NCBI GenBank assembly: GCA_963763885.1
Contig: CAVXQD010000007.1
Coordinates: 372,001 to 436,000 of the forward strand
Origin: JANNBN01 sp963763885
GTDB lineage: Bacteria; Actinomycetota; Acidimicrobiia; Acidimicrobiales; JANYDT01
Length of the DNA: 64,000 bases
Direction of reading: 5' to 3'
Within the stretch, counting starts at the first letter, position 1, and every line of letters starts with the position of its first letter. The notes beneath the pieces were generated by a model. The model was not told the DNA's origin. It was given only the letters and a program-made list of their open reading frames with translations, and ran no database searches. Made by a program: the position numbers and the translations under genes. Positions 39,156 to 49,319 of this stretch are shown one piece after another.

Positions 39156-39413
39156 ATGGACCAATACACACTCGAGCAGGTGGGCAACACCCCTGTCCGG
39201 TTCCACGTCAGCATCGATAACCCCGAGTCAGCTACGTGGACTGCAACATCAACCGCAAGCACACCTTTGTACCGAGCAAACTCGTTGCTTCCGCTGCGCA
39301 TCGTGGGAGGCCCCAAGGCCGGCTCCATCGCAGTTGGACTTGTGTCTCCCGACGGACTGTCCATCAGCGGGCGTCGACCGTTCCAGCAAAACCAGGTGGG
39401 ACGAGTCGCCTGA
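39156..39413 (+). CDS. 85-residue protein, paralogue of the one at 13781
   Basis: Starts at ATG 39156 (MDQYTLEQVGNTPVRFHVSI), with a weak GAAGGG ribosome site. It matches the 80-residue protein at 13781-14023 nearly end to end (shared TWTAT, LRIVGGP, ISGR.PF), with about half of residues identical by eye. Small, probably all-beta and cytoplasmic, with no recognised domain. It lies upstream of the PAS-GGDEF gene on the same strand. Since both copies sit beside a BcsB-HEAT-GT2 cassette, it is likely a component or regulator of that system. Confidence 0.7.
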   Translation: MDQYTLEQVGNTPVRFHVSIDNPESATWTATSTASTPLYRANSLLPLRIVGGPKAGSIAVGLVSPDGLSISGRRPFQQNQVGRVA

Positions 39414-39531
39414 AGTATGGCTTCGGTGAACGATCCACGTTGAACCGAAGTTCAACTTTGGACGCGCTGAGTCATGAGAAATTGCCACTACACCTCGCTG
39501 CGAACAAGGCAACCATGCCGATCAGTGAAGC

Positions 39532-41169
39532 ATGGCTAACGAGCGGATACCCGTCGAGCGAATAGAGCAGATCTTCGCACGCACCAGGGCACAGTTCCCT
39601 GACTGCAGGGTTTTCGCGCTCCGCATGGACGGCTGGTTTATCGACGCGCCTGCCGAACTGCACACAACCGAGACGCCTGTCAGTGCCGGCGGCGAGACCG
39701 CGCTGGAACTGGTTGTCCCCGAATCACGTCCTGCGGTGCTCGCCGCCTGGGCACGCTGTCGCAGCACCGGCGGCGCCGATGCCACCGTGAAGCTGTTGGA
39801 TTCGCCAGAGATCGACTCAACGCTGATCTTCATAGACCTTCGCGAATCGGTTGGCACGTTTGTGCTCCTGATCGTCGCTCAGTCCTTTTCCTCGGAAGTG
39901 GTGTCGGACTCCGGAATCACGCTGGCGCCGAAAATGTGCCAGATCCGCCGAGACGAAACCTCGCACATCTTGACGTTCGACGACGTTGCCACCGCGATGT
40001 TCGGTTGGCCCAGCAGCAAGATGATTGGCGAACGGTCGATCGAGTTCATCCACCCAGACGACCATGACCGCGCAATCGATAACTGGCTGGAAATGCTGAG
40101 TCGTCCCGGGCATGCAGCGCGTTGGCGCGGTCGTTTCCTTCGCCAGGACGGCGACTGGATGTGGGTGGAGGTCACGAACCACAACCGCTTGGCTGAAGCC
40201 GGAGAAGTTCTTACCGAGTTTCTTGATATCCGCGACGAGATGGCGGTTCACGAGGAGCTGCGCGAACGCGAACGATTGTTCCGACAGCTCACCCAGGCGC
40301 TTCCGGTGGGCGTCATGCAGATTGAGCCAGATGGCGCTGCGGTGTTTACCAACGCCCGCCTCGAGTCCATTCTTGGCGCAGCGCCGACGAAGTTGTCCGA
40401 ACTTGAAACATTTGTGTTGGCGGACGAACGCGATCTGTTCACCGAAGCCATCCGCACCGTCAGTGTCGACGGCGACGCAGCCGAGATCGAACTCCATATG
40501 GAGACACAACGCTCCAAGCTGATTGTATGCCAGCTTACAATTGGCCGGATTGCAACCAACACCGGCGACGGTCTGCTTCTGTGCATCAGCGACGTCACGG
40601 AGAAGTCCCGTCTTCGCGACGAGCTAGAAGTGAGAGCCACGCTTGATGCACTCACCCAGTGCCACAACCGGTCCTCAACCCTGCGTCACCTCACCCAGTT
40701 GCTTCGTGCTTCACAGGGTGCGGGTGCTGGCGTGGTGTTCATCGACCTCGACGGATTCAAGCCGGTAAACGACCAATTTGGTCACGCTGCGGGCGACACG
40801 CTGCTGCAGATCGTCGCCGAGCGACTACGCGGTTGCTCTCGCTCCAACGACGTGGTGGGACGGCTGGGCGGCGATGAGTTCGTTGTTCTGTTCAAAGGAG
40901 TCCCTGACCAAGAGACGTTGGATCTGCTGACCGGACGCGTGTACCACGCCGTCAACGCGCCGATCATGCTCAACGAGACACCATTCGAGCTACGCGCCAG
41001 CCTGGGAACCGCCCTCGGCGCACCGGGCGACGAACCAGACGCTGTGCTCGCAAAGGCCGACCTGGCTATGTACGAACAGAAGCGACACCGCTCTGCTCAC
41101 GCCGGCACAGCGCAAGCTGCGACACCGCACACAGAAGCTGGAGTAGCGGTAGCCGAACAAGCATCCTGA
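39532..41169 (+). CDS. PAS-GGDEF diguanylate cyclase
   Basis: A 545-residue cytoplasmic protein. Two PAS-type sensor regions are visible (about 140-255, with TFDDVATAMFGWPSSKMIGE and DGDWMWVEVTNHNR; about 262-370), then a GGDEF domain (about 375-525). The active-site motif RLGGDEFVVLF (near 443) is intact, as are DALTQCHNR and FIDLDGFKPVNDQFGH. Upstream of GGDEF there is no clear RxxD inhibitory site. It makes cyclic di-GMP, the classic activator of cellulose-type synthases, and it is convergent with the second glycosyltransferase gene 21 bp away. Confidence 0.9.
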   Translation: MANERIPVERIEQIFARTRAQFPDCRVFALRMDGWFIDAPAELHTTETPVSAGGETALELVVPESRPAVLAAWARCRSTGGADATVKLLDSPEIDSTLIFIDLRESVGTFVLLIVAQSFSSEVVSDSGITLAPKMCQIRRDETSHILTFDDVATAMFGWPSSKMIGERSIEFIHPDDHDRAIDNWLEMLSRPGHAARWRGRFLRQDGDWMWVEVTNHNRLAEAGEVLTEFLDIRDEMAVHEELRERERLFRQLTQALPVGVMQIEPDGAAVFTNARLESILGAAPTKLSELETFVLADERDLFTEAIRTVSVDGDAAEIELHMETQRSKLIVCQLTIGRIATNTGDGLLLCISDVTEKSRLRDELEVRATLDALTQCHNRSSTLRHLTQLLRASQGAGAGVVFIDLDGFKPVNDQFGHAAGDTLLQIVAERLRGCSRSNDVVGRLGGDEFVVLFKGVPDQETLDLLTGRVYHAVNAPIMLNETPFELRASLGTALGAPGDEPDAVLAKADLAMYEQKRHRSAHAGTAQAATPHTEAGVAVAEQAS

Positions 41170-41190
41170 TGGGTTGGTTCGGTGAGACGC

Positions 41191-42589
41191 TTAGGGCTGC
41201 GGTTTGTAGCCCACCCGGGCCATTGCGCCCCACTCTTGCTTCTTCTTCGACAACGACTTCATACGCCAGTAGAGAGTGAGTTGTCGGAAGCCGAACTGGC
41301 TGACCACTGCATACAACAACAGTCGGGCAGTGTCCTTCCAACTCCGGTATACGTCGAGGTGATTGGTAGCGGTCCACACCGAGGACGTTGTTATAAGCAC
41401 ACCTAGGATCTGCGTAGTGACGAATAGTCCCAGGCCCCGGCTTAGCCGATGCCAATCGACAACGGCCAGAATCAGAGCAAACGCATACCCGGCAACCTCC
41501 ACAAACGGGGCAATCCACTCGAAGAGGAACATCACGACTAAGCCGACAGTTCCGAAGGTCCCGTAGCGTGGACGCCCAATCGCATCACGGTGCCCGGAGA
41601 GCACTTGGCGGAGGCCACGGTGCCAACGCATACGTTGGCGCTCCAGACTGTCAAGCGTCGAGGGAAACTCGGTCCAGACAATGGCGTCCGTGACCTGAAT
41701 CGCCTTGTAGTCCTTGCCGTTCTCCTTCCACCTCCGGCGCAGCCGGACCACGATCTCCAAGTCTTCACCGAGGTGCGGATGCGGAAAGCCTCCGATGCCA
41801 ACCAACTCTGCGCGGCGGAACACTCCAAAGCCACCCGAGATAATTGGCATGGCCCCAATCGCTGCCATTCCAGGGCGACTCATCACAAACGCGCTGAGGT
41901 ACTCCACCACCTGGAAACCGACGACAGGGTTCTTCGGGATACGCGGCGTCAGCACCCTGCCGCGCGACACCTCGCACTCATTCGTCGGAAGCAGGGTCAC
42001 TCCAATTGCGCCGACTTCACCCGGCGTATAGAGCATCTGGGTCATGCAACGCAGCAGGGCCTCGGGGTCCACCAGTTCGTCGCCGTCCATGACGACGACC
42101 CACTCTTTGGTAGCCAGGTTCACGCCGCAGTTCAAGCCGTCGCCCTTCGAACCGGCCCTTGCCTTGTCCACTACGACCAAACGATCATCGGAACGTGACC
42201 TGTACAACGCGTTGATTGCTTCGCAATGCAACGGACCACCCACTGGCGGTTTCGGCGCTGCTGACATGCCAAACGCGTCGACAAGCACCTGCACGGTCGC
42301 ATCCGAGGAACCGTCGTTGATGACGATTACTTCGATGTTCTCGTAGTTCATCGACAATGCAGAGCGCACGGCTTCGACAATCACGACTTCTTCGTTGTAG
42401 GCCGGCATGAGGATCGTGACGCCGGGCAGCCGGGCACGAAACGCAACATCGCGTGCACCGAGCGCGTGAGGATGCGCGGTTCTGACGAAGAAAACGTCTG
42501 CTGAGAAATCCGAAAACGAAAATGCAGACGTAATGCAACGCGCCAAAGAGAAAGCACGCCCACATAAGTACTTGGATCAGCAGCCCCAT
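41191..42589 (-). CDS. Processive family 2 glycosyltransferase, copy 2, one frame break
   Basis: Starts at ATG 42589 (MGLLIQVLMWACFLFGALHY), sharing one base with the HEAT stop (TGATG). After 47 codons the frame shifts near 42465; removing one G in the ACGCGCTCGG context joins RASSR to LGARDVAFRARLPG and gives exactly 465 residues, the same as copy 1. The rest carries PAYNEE, DGSSD, DGDELVD, GEDLE and QRMRW with the same C-terminal helices, and most of the catalytic domain is identical to copy 1. Same role inferred: synthesis and export of a linear polysaccharide. Confidence 0.88.
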
Positions 42590-44094
42590 CACTGTTTAGT
42601 CGTGGCTGAAACCGTGTCTCGAACAGTGTCTCGCAACGTCCACATCGACCCTGCACCGAACCCAGAAATGTCTGCAAGTTCACGGCGGGCCCGATCCAGA
42701 CTGGAGGAGCTGATGCCTGCGGCCCGGGCCTTCGCTCGTGTACCCGAGGCGTCAACGCTTCCACCCCGTGCAAGTAGTTCTGCGAGGAGCCAGCGATACG
42801 CGGTGCCGGTTTCTGCCTTCGGGCGTCGCTGTTGATCGTCCAACTTTTTCCGGTCCGGCCGGACGCGTTTCGTCCCTGCCTCCGAGCGAACCGCTGCGTC
42901 GGCGTCGGCTTGGGCAGCTTCGAGCAGCAGGTCTGACGCTGTGACTGGCGCGCCGGCGTCGGCGTCGGCTTCGGCTTCGGCGTCAGCAGGCGAAGCAAGC
43001 TGGTCCACACGCCACAACGCAAGCTCAGCGGCTTCCACAGCCAACGGGTCTGTTGCAGCCTCTCGGGCCCGATGCAGCAAGGAAATCCCGTCCGGCAGCT
43101 TGGCCAGACCTTGCGCGGCGGCCATTCTGACCACGCGAGATTCATCGCTCATCGCGGCGAACAACGCAAGGAGACTTGAACCGTCTACGGACCGAGACAA
43201 GGACCGCACTGCGCCAAGTCTCGTACCTTCATCAGCGTCAGTCAGCAAGGCTGTCAACGCATCTCGCGATGCCGGTGAAGTCGCATCAATGGCCTCAGCG
43301 GAACGTGCGCGCACGCCAGGGTCTACGTCATTGAGCGTTCCGAGCAGAACGTCGTTTGCTCGACCGGCAGGCACGTTGGCAAGCAACCGAACCAGCGCAG
43401 GCGACGCGCCCCACTCGTTAGCCCTGCGAATGAGCGTCAGAACCGCATCTTGGGGAAGACGCTGAACCACGTCGCCAAGCAGACTTGCGGCCCACGGCCC
43501 TTCGGTGTCCAGTAGGCCAAGGAGGACGCCAACAGTTGCGTCTGGATCGATCACCGCAAGGGATCGACAGGCAGCAACGCGCACCGTTGGATCGTCATCT
43601 GTTGTGGCAGCCAGCATCGACCCACGCCCAGCGCGCATACGAACCATCGCGACGACTTCGCAGGCATAGGCACGCCGGCCCGGATCCTTGTCCGCAAGAG
43701 CGTCGGACACCCAGCGGCCGATGTAGTCGACGTCCTCGTTGCGGCCACGCAAGCACTTCATGACCTCTGGATTGGAGCGCGCTTCGTTGGTCAACGCGTC
43801 GATTGCAATCTGACGTGAGCCGGGTTTGCGAAGGAGAGCTGTGAAGTTAGCGGCAGAGACAGGGTCACCCCTGAGGAGACCAGTTACCGCGGCGGTGGCC
43901 GCCTCCCAGTTCCGTCCGGGGTCAGCACGCCGCCGGTGAGTCATCGCCTGCGTGATGATGCTGTCCACGCTGACAATGAGAGCCGCTGCGAAGATGGCGC
44001 CTGACGCTGCCCACACGGCCTCGCTGCTGGTCTGCACCGGCAGAGAGAATCCTCCCGGCAGCGTGCCAGACCATGCCCCAAGGAGCCAGTTCAT
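42589..44094 (-). CDS. HEAT-repeat membrane protein, copy 2, helical C-terminal domain
   Basis: Starts at ATG 44094 (MNWLLGAWSGTLPGGF), overlapping the BcsB-like stop as ATGA; 501 residues. One membrane helix (AVWAASGAIFAAALIVSVDS, near 27-46) and HEAT repeats closely matching copy 1 (RVAACRSLAVIDPD, RARSAEAIDA, RLGAVRSLSRS). In place of the Asp-rich tail of copy 1 the C-terminus has a compact helical segment (TAYRWLLAELLARGGSVDAS ... SSSSLDRARRELADISG) that looks like a winged-helix unit of the kind that reads a split or coiled partner. Function as scaffold inferred. Confidence 0.82.
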   Translation of the reverse strand: MNWLLGAWSGTLPGGFSLPVQTSSEAVWAASGAIFAAALIVSVDSIITQAMTHRRRADPGRNWEAATAAVTGLLRGDPVSAANFTALLRKPGSRQIAIDALTNEARSNPEVMKCLRGRNEDVDYIGRWVSDALADKDPGRRAYACEVVAMVRMRAGRGSMLAATTDDDPTVRVAACRSLAVIDPDATVGVLLGLLDTEGPWAASLLGDVVQRLPQDAVLTLIRRANEWGASPALVRLLANVPAGRANDVLLGTLNDVDPGVRARSAEAIDATSPASRDALTALLTDADEGTRLGAVRSLSRSVDGSSLLALFAAMSDESRVVRMAAAQGLAKLPDGISLLHRAREAATDPLAVEAAELALWRVDQLASPADAEAEADADAGAPVTASDLLLEAAQADADAAVRSEAGTKRVRPDRKKLDDQQRRPKAETGTAYRWLLAELLARGGSVDASGTRAKARAAGISSSSLDRARRELADISGFGAGSMWTLRDTVRDTVSATTKQ

Positions 44095-46331
44095 GAGTGC
44101 CCGTTCCGGTGGCGACTGGTGACGACGAACAGGGCGATCAACCCGCCGGCGATGAAGCCGAACCACATCGGATATGCCACGCGTGGTTGCGCAGCTAACA
44201 CGCGCCGCACCACTGCCGGCTTCGAGTCCGTATGCATGCGTAGGTTCTTGACCACGCCGTCATGGGCAATGAGCAGGTCACCGCGCAAGGCTCGCAACCC
44301 ACGTCGGTCTTCTGAGGTAGCCACAAAGAGTTGAGGGATCCCCATGTCGTCCTCTGCCACGAGAACCAAGTGGTCAGCGCCACCGCTTTCGATAGCTCCC
44401 AGTGCAGCCGAGGTGACTCGGCTCGGTGCTGTGGTGTTCTGGGTGTTCTGCGATGCGGTGGCCATGGTGGTGCTGGCCTTGCTGGCCTTGATGGCCACGC
44501 TTCCGGTTTCGGTGGAGGTGGACTTTGCTGCTTTTGCTTCCGGCTGCAGATCCGCTCCGGCGAGCAACGCAGCCAGCGCTGCGGCGGGAGAATCCGATGC
44601 GGAACCCGCCGCACCGAGCACCGAACCTCTCGTGGAAACGTACAGGGTTGGTCGAGTGAAAAGCTCAACGGCGCTGGACGTGTCCGCAATGATTCGACCA
44701 CGCAGGCGGATTGGCGACTGGTGTTGGAGCAACTCAACGATGGAGGCGGCACCCACAAGCTCGCCCATGCCTCGACGTGCCATCCGGATATCAAACCCGT
44801 TGGCGAACGCTTGCGGGAATCGGTCGAAGCCTCCGCTCACGCCAACCCCGGGGGTTCCCTCGAACGCCGACGTTGGGTCTAGCTCCACACTGACGGTTGG
44901 CTGCTTGAACCCAAGCGGGCACACACCTGCTGTCGCCGCCGAGGCTCCAGCGGCGAGGTTGGGGCCGCCGAGGTCCGAGGCTCGCACCTCAAACACGTTC
45001 TTTGCGGTCAACGACGGAATCGCAAGGCTGCCGGTGAGTTCGAACGCCTCGTCGTTGCCAACGCGCTTGGTCGCAAGAATTCGATTGTTGGCGCGCAACT
45101 GCACCGTGACCGATTCGCTCCCAGTCGACCGAGCGACACCGTTGACGGTCGCTGTGATGCTGGACATTTGCCCGCCGAAACGAGACTGATCCAATTCGAG
45201 GCTGACCGTTGCCTCTCCCAGCCCGGCTGCCACCGCGCTGCTTCGGATGTCCGAAACCGAAACGAATGGCTCGCCCGCCGCACTGCGAGATGAGATGCGC
45301 GGCAAAGCACCGGCTTCCGCACGGGACAGGAACGACGCTTCGAATTGCGAGGACGAGACAAACGCGACCAGACCGGCTGCATCGGCGGAGGTGCTACTGA
45401 GCACCAGCGCAGTGCCCGCGTTGTTGGTCTCCAACGAGATGGATCGTTTCTCAGAACGACGGAACTCAACCTTGCGATCGAACGGCGACACGTCCAGGTC
45501 TCGGTTGGTCACCACCACACGAGCCGCTGGCCAGCGGTGCGACGCAAACGCAACCATGTCGATAACGGCCTGGGCGACACCCGGCTGATCCACATCGATC
45601 GCGTTGACCCGAATGATCAGTCGATCAAGGACTCTTGGGAAGAAGTCTGCGAACGTACGAGCTGGGATCGGCTGCCCTACAGCGATGAGCGCGAGGTCCT
45701 TCAGCGGCACCATCGGCGCGTCACGACACGGGTCGGTGGTGACCACCTGTGAATCGACCGAAACAGCGGAATCGACAGACGCTTCACCCGGCGAAGACAA
45801 GTCAAGCGAGAACGACCCACGGCGGTATGGAAGCTGCACGATTGGCTGGCCAGCGATGCTGAATGCCAGGGCCACTGCGTTGGAACCATCTGTTGACGTA
45901 CTTGTTCCGGCCGTTGCAGCAGAACTTCCGATGGCCGAACTCACCGCAGCTGAATTGGGCGAGATGGCACCGGTAGCTGCATCCATCGTGCCCAACAACC
46001 TGAATGGTCGGAGACCTCGGGGAAGCTCAAGACTGAGACCGCTTGGGGTAACGCTACCGACGATCAGGGAATCTGCCCCAAACAACGATCCATCCACAAC
46101 CCAACGATCTGGTCCTTGCTGCTCAACGCGCATGCCGGGCGATGGTGCGGTAGCGCCAACAGGTGGTGGCGCAGGCGCGAAGGACAACAGGACGCCCACC
46201 ACCATTGCGCCTGCGACAACCACTGGGCGAACGCGTCGGGAAGAGCGACGCGAGCCTCTGGCGTCTCGAGGGGAGAGATTGTGACGAGAGGAATTGAAAG
46301 TGGGCGCTGAGGGAAGTTTCACGACGGTCAC
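44091..46331 (-). CDS. BcsB-like exported, membrane-anchored protein, copy 2
   Basis: A 746-residue protein with an Arg-rich start, signal helix (VVVAGAMVVGVLLSFAPA, near 38-56), an exported beta-rich region and one C-terminal helix (MWFGFIAGGLIALFVVTSRH). It parallels copy 1 in shared segments (DRWVVDGSLFGADS, AFADFFPRVLDRLIIR-like, QFEASFLSRAEAG, SVTVQLRANNRILATKRVG, LDPTSAFEGTPGVGVSGGFD) but is clearly more diverged than the glycosyltransferases. BcsB-like subunits pair with the synthase on the outer face of the membrane. First gene of the cassette. Confidence 0.76.
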   Translation of the reverse strand: MTVVKLPSAPTFNSSRHNLSPRDARGSRRSSRRVRPVVVAGAMVVGVLLSFAPAPPPVGATAPSPGMRVEQQGPDRWVVDGSLFGADSLIVGSVTPSGLSLELPRGLRPFRLLGTMDAATGAISPNSAAVSSAIGSSAATAGTSTSTDGSNAVALAFSIAGQPIVQLPYRRGSFSLDLSSPGEASVDSAVSVDSQVVTTDPCRDAPMVPLKDLALIAVGQPIPARTFADFFPRVLDRLIIRVNAIDVDQPGVAQAVIDMVAFASHRWPAARVVVTNRDLDVSPFDRKVEFRRSEKRSISLETNNAGTALVLSSTSADAAGLVAFVSSSQFEASFLSRAEAGALPRISSRSAAGEPFVSVSDIRSSAVAAGLGEATVSLELDQSRFGGQMSSITATVNGVARSTGSESVTVQLRANNRILATKRVGNDEAFELTGSLAIPSLTAKNVFEVRASDLGGPNLAAGASAATAGVCPLGFKQPTVSVELDPTSAFEGTPGVGVSGGFDRFPQAFANGFDIRMARRGMGELVGAASIVELLQHQSPIRLRGRIIADTSSAVELFTRPTLYVSTRGSVLGAAGSASDSPAAALAALLAGADLQPEAKAAKSTSTETGSVAIKASKASTTMATASQNTQNTTAPSRVTSAALGAIESGGADHLVLVAEDDMGIPQLFVATSEDRRGLRALRGDLLIAHDGVVKNLRMHTDSKPAVVRRVLAAQPRVAYPMWFGFIAGGLIALFVVTSRHRNGHS

Positions 46332-46461
46332 CGGACACCCCGAGTAGACGGAATGTGTTCAGACCATCGGCCACGCGCTGAAGCTTCTTGAGCAGCGAGG
46401 ACGCCAGACGGGGTGAGTTGCCCGGGACGGAACCCGAGCGGAGCCGGCGACTACGGGCTAC

Positions 46462-46740
46462 CTACGCTGTGACGAGGCCAAGCCCGATCAGTTCACTAAC
46501 GAACGACTCCACATGCGCGCGCAGGGTGGGCTCTTCTACCTCAAACTCGTCAAGCAGAACAGTGACGGCATTGGCGGGGGTCACACCTTCAGACAACAAC
46601 TGCCAAACGCGGGTACCCACCTCGTTCATCCCGAGATAGCGGCCAGAGGCCATGTCCAGCACAACACTTTCCTCACCAACAACGCGCACCATGACCTCGG
46701 GCGACGGGTTGTACGTGCGGTCCAAAACAACTGGGTTCAT
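46462..46740 (-). CDS. PqqD-family peptide-binding protein (RRE domain)
   Basis: A 92-residue protein: three short strands (VMVRVVGEESVVLDMASGRY), then LGMNEVGTRVWQLLSEG and a helical bundle ending in LIGLGLVTA. This is the PqqD/RRE winged-helix fold that binds RiPP leader peptides, known as B1 in lasso pathways. It overlaps the phosphatase gene by ATGA. PqqD-like proteins are also common in actinobacterial exopolysaccharide loci without a known peptide. The candidate leader peptide at 50694 and AsnB-like gene at 50918 support the RiPP reading. Confidence 0.85.
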   Translation of the reverse strand: MNPVVLDRTYNPSPEVMVRVVGEESVVLDMASGRYLGMNEVGTRVWQLLSEGVTPANAVTVLLDEFEVEEPTLRAHVESFVSELIGLGLVTA

Positions 46741-47375
46741 GTCTGTCTCCTGAACAGGCCACGGCGTGATTTCACATCGCCTTGATTTACGTCTTCTGCA
46801 ACGTTGGCTGCAGCAACCACCGAGCCATGGCCGAATATCGAGGAAGCGACCTGGCCAGCGTACTGGTCTAACTGAACTGCGGTGCGCTCGAACGCTGACA
46901 GTGGCCCGCCGTATGGATCTGCGATGTCACCCGTGGTGCCCGCAGCCATCAGTGCTGCAGCAGACCGACCTGCGTGCAGCCGCACTACATAACTGGTGAG
47001 GGTCTCGGCATCTCGCCGTGGCCCAAGTGATGCCATTCGTGCGGTGAGGTCGGTGAGGGTAAAGACACGGGGCCACACTCGAGGCTCCATGTCCACGGCC
47101 TGTTGCACATGGCTGGCCGTCATCGTGATGACAAGGTCGGCGCGACGCAACAACGACTGGGTCAGTTGCGTACTTCTATGCGTACTGATGTCGAGCCCAC
47201 GCGACGACATCACCGACACGGCAAACGGGTCGGCGACGCGCCCGCTCTCCAAGAAGCCGCCAGAAGACACTGCGAACAGCTCGCCGTTCTCTTGTGGATT
47301 GGACAGCTGACGAGCAAGCAGTGCTGCCGCCATTGGAGACCGACAGATATTGGCGGTACAGAGAACCAGGATCAA
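46737..47375 (-). CDS. Low-molecular-weight protein tyrosine phosphatase
   Basis: A 212-residue protein with the P-loop CTANICRSP (Cys at residue 6, Arg at 12) and the general-acid loop DPYGGP (near 154). The family is about 155 residues; this one has an inserted helical segment near 105-140 and a basic C-terminal tail. Such phosphatases (Wzb type) dephosphorylate tyrosine kinases that control capsule and exopolysaccharide assembly. Sits between the epimerase and pqqD-like genes. No cognate tyrosine kinase gene is visible in the window. Confidence 0.88.
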   Translation of the reverse strand: MILVLCTANICRSPMAAALLARQLSNPQENGELFAVSSGGFLESGRVADPFAVSVMSSRGLDISTHRSTQLTQSLLRRADLVITMTASHVQQAVDMEPRVWPRVFTLTDLTARMASLGPRRDAETLTSYVVRLHAGRSAAALMAAGTTGDIADPYGGPLSAFERTAVQLDQYAGQVASSIFGHGSVVAAANVAEDVNQGDVKSRRGLFRRQT

Positions 47376-47408
47376 GAGAGTTCAGAGCGAAAGAGCGAAT
47401 CAGGCGAC

Positions 47409-49319
47409 TCAGGCGACGCGGTGCGCCATTACTGGTTCGTCACACAGTTCTTGCAACTGCTCGATCAGTTCATGCGGCGGACCGTCTGGGTCCAGGTCAA
47501 TTACCTGGCACGGGGCAAGCTGTGGAACCGACGAGTGCATCACCAACGGGTGGAACGGTCGGTGGTCCGTTTCCGACGGGGCGAGCAAAATCTCGTGCAG
47601 CTTCTCGGCCGGACGAAGGCCCGTGTAGCGAACAGGGATGGTCTTGCCGCTGCGTGCGATCATTCGCGTGGCCACGTCGGCGATACGGACCGGCGTGCCC
47701 ATGTCGAGGATAAGGACTTCACCGGAACGGCCGATTGCGCCAGCCTGGATAACCAACTCCACAGCCTCGGTCACCAGCATGAAATAGCGGGTGACGTCTG
47801 GGTGCGTGACGGTGACTTCCTTGCCTTCTGCGATTTGTAACCGGAAGGCACCAAGGACGCTGCCCCTGCTGCCGAGGACGTTGCCAAATCTTACGCTTAC
47901 ATACGATCCGCTGGCGGCTTGGTTGGCAGCGTGAGCCGTGAGGCGTTCAGCAATGCGCTTGGTGTAGCCCAGGACGCTGGACGGGTCTGCTGCCTTGTCG
48001 GTTGAGATGTTGACGAACGTGCTGACGCCGACTTCCATGGCCGCTTCGAGCACGGTCTGCGTGCCCCACACGTTGCTTTGGACAGCTTCGCCAGGGTTCG
48101 CTTCAAGCAGTGGGAGGTGCTTGAGCGCTGCCGCGTGAAACACCACGTCTGGCGTGAACTCTTTGAAGATGGAGCGAATGCGCCCACGATCCCGGAGGTC
48201 GGCAAGGACCAAGTTGGGCGAGTCCAGCAACCCATGACCGTCGATGGAGAGCTGCACCGCGTGCAGTGCGGACTCGTCACGGTCAAGCATGATGAGTTGG
48301 GCCGGGTTGAACTGACTGAGTTGGCGGCAGAGTTCGCTGCCGATTGAGCCACCAGCACCGGTGACCAGCACTTTGCGGCCCGTGATGTAGTCAGCAATCT
48401 GCGCAATGTCGGTATTGATTCGACGTCGGCCGAGAAGATCTTCTTCAGTGAGGTCTTGGATTGCGCTGCTGCCGCTGAACAAACCAGACAACGGCGCAAG
48501 CACCTTGACCTTGAGCGGCGGTACGCACGCTTCGGCGGCGGCACGAACCTGGGACACCAACTCTGGGCTGACTTCGGAGATGGCGACCAGCAGCGCATCG
48601 GCGCGGTATTCACGGGCCAGCAACGCCAGCTTGGAGCGGTCACCGCGGACCTTGACGCCCTTGATGCTGAAGTTCCGCTTGGCCGGGTCGTCGTCCAGCA
48701 TGGCGACGGGCAAATAAGTTGACCGATTGGTGAGGAGCTCCGACACGATGCTGGCTCCACGCTCGCCAGCCCCAAAGACAAGAAGACGGGTTGCTTCGTC
48801 TGGGTCTGGGCGACGACGAATCTCCTCGACGCTGCGCCATGCGTAACGGACAGCCGTCATTCCGAGCAGCGCCATGCACGAGCCAACGAGGAGCGCCGAG
48901 ATGGGCATGCGAGGGACAAAGCCATATTCGATGACGGTGACAACAGCGCCAACGCAGAACGCCACACGAGAAAGGTCTGCCAATTCTTCGAACGACCCGT
49001 ATCGCCGAGTGCCGCGGTACAAACCTGTGATGAGGCCAACAGCTGTCTGCAACACGGCTGCCAGTGCAATGGTGCGCAGGACGGGAGACCATTCCACCGG
49101 GAGCGACGCCTGAGAAAAGCGGACTGCCGCGGCGATACCGAGCGCGGCGACCCACGCGGTGAGGTCAGAGAGCACCTTGATGAACGGGATAGCAGCGTGA
49201 ACGGCCGCAGGGGCGGGACGACGAAGCCAGTTGTACATCGATTTGGCTGTCCCGCTTGGTTGTCCCCACGGTTGACCCAATTTTTGGCCCATTTTTTTAC
49301 CCATTCGTTTCGACCCCAT
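47409..49319 (-). CDS. Nucleoside-diphosphate-sugar epimerase/dehydratase, CapD/WbpM type
   Basis: A 636-residue membrane enzyme: four N-terminal helices (about 40-165), a CoA-binding-like Rossmann domain (about 175-290: LVFGAGERGASIVSELL), and a second SDR domain with the NAD site GAGGSIGSELC (near 318), FHAAALKHLPLLE, ISTDKAADPSSVLGYTKR and SVRFGNVLGSRGS. Members act as UDP-GlcNAc 4,6-dehydratases or 5-epimerases that start synthesis of unusual amino sugars. The catalytic triad region (TDKA ... GYTK) is compatible with activity. This supplies a precursor for the exopolysaccharide of the neighbouring cassette or of genes outside the window. Confidence 0.9.
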   Translation of the reverse strand: MGSKRMGKKMGQKLGQPWGQPSGTAKSMYNWLRRPAPAAVHAAIPFIKVLSDLTAWVAALGIAAAVRFSQASLPVEWSPVLRTIALAAVLQTAVGLITGLYRGTRRYGSFEELADLSRVAFCVGAVVTVIEYGFVPRMPISALLVGSCMALLGMTAVRYAWRSVEEIRRRPDPDEATRLLVFGAGERGASIVSELLTNRSTYLPVAMLDDDPAKRNFSIKGVKVRGDRSKLALLAREYRADALLVAISEVSPELVSQVRAAAEACVPPLKVKVLAPLSGLFSGSSAIQDLTEEDLLGRRRINTDIAQIADYITGRKVLVTGAGGSIGSELCRQLSQFNPAQLIMLDRDESALHAVQLSIDGHGLLDSPNLVLADLRDRGRIRSIFKEFTPDVVFHAAALKHLPLLEANPGEAVQSNVWGTQTVLEAAMEVGVSTFVNISTDKAADPSSVLGYTKRIAERLTAHAANQAASGSYVSVRFGNVLGSRGSVLGAFRLQIAEGKEVTVTHPDVTRYFMLVTEAVELVIQAGAIGRSGEVLILDMGTPVRIADVATRMIARSGKTIPVRYTGLRPAEKLHEILLAPSETDHRPFHPLVMHSSVPQLAPCQVIDLDPDGPPHELIEQLQELCDEPVMAHRVA

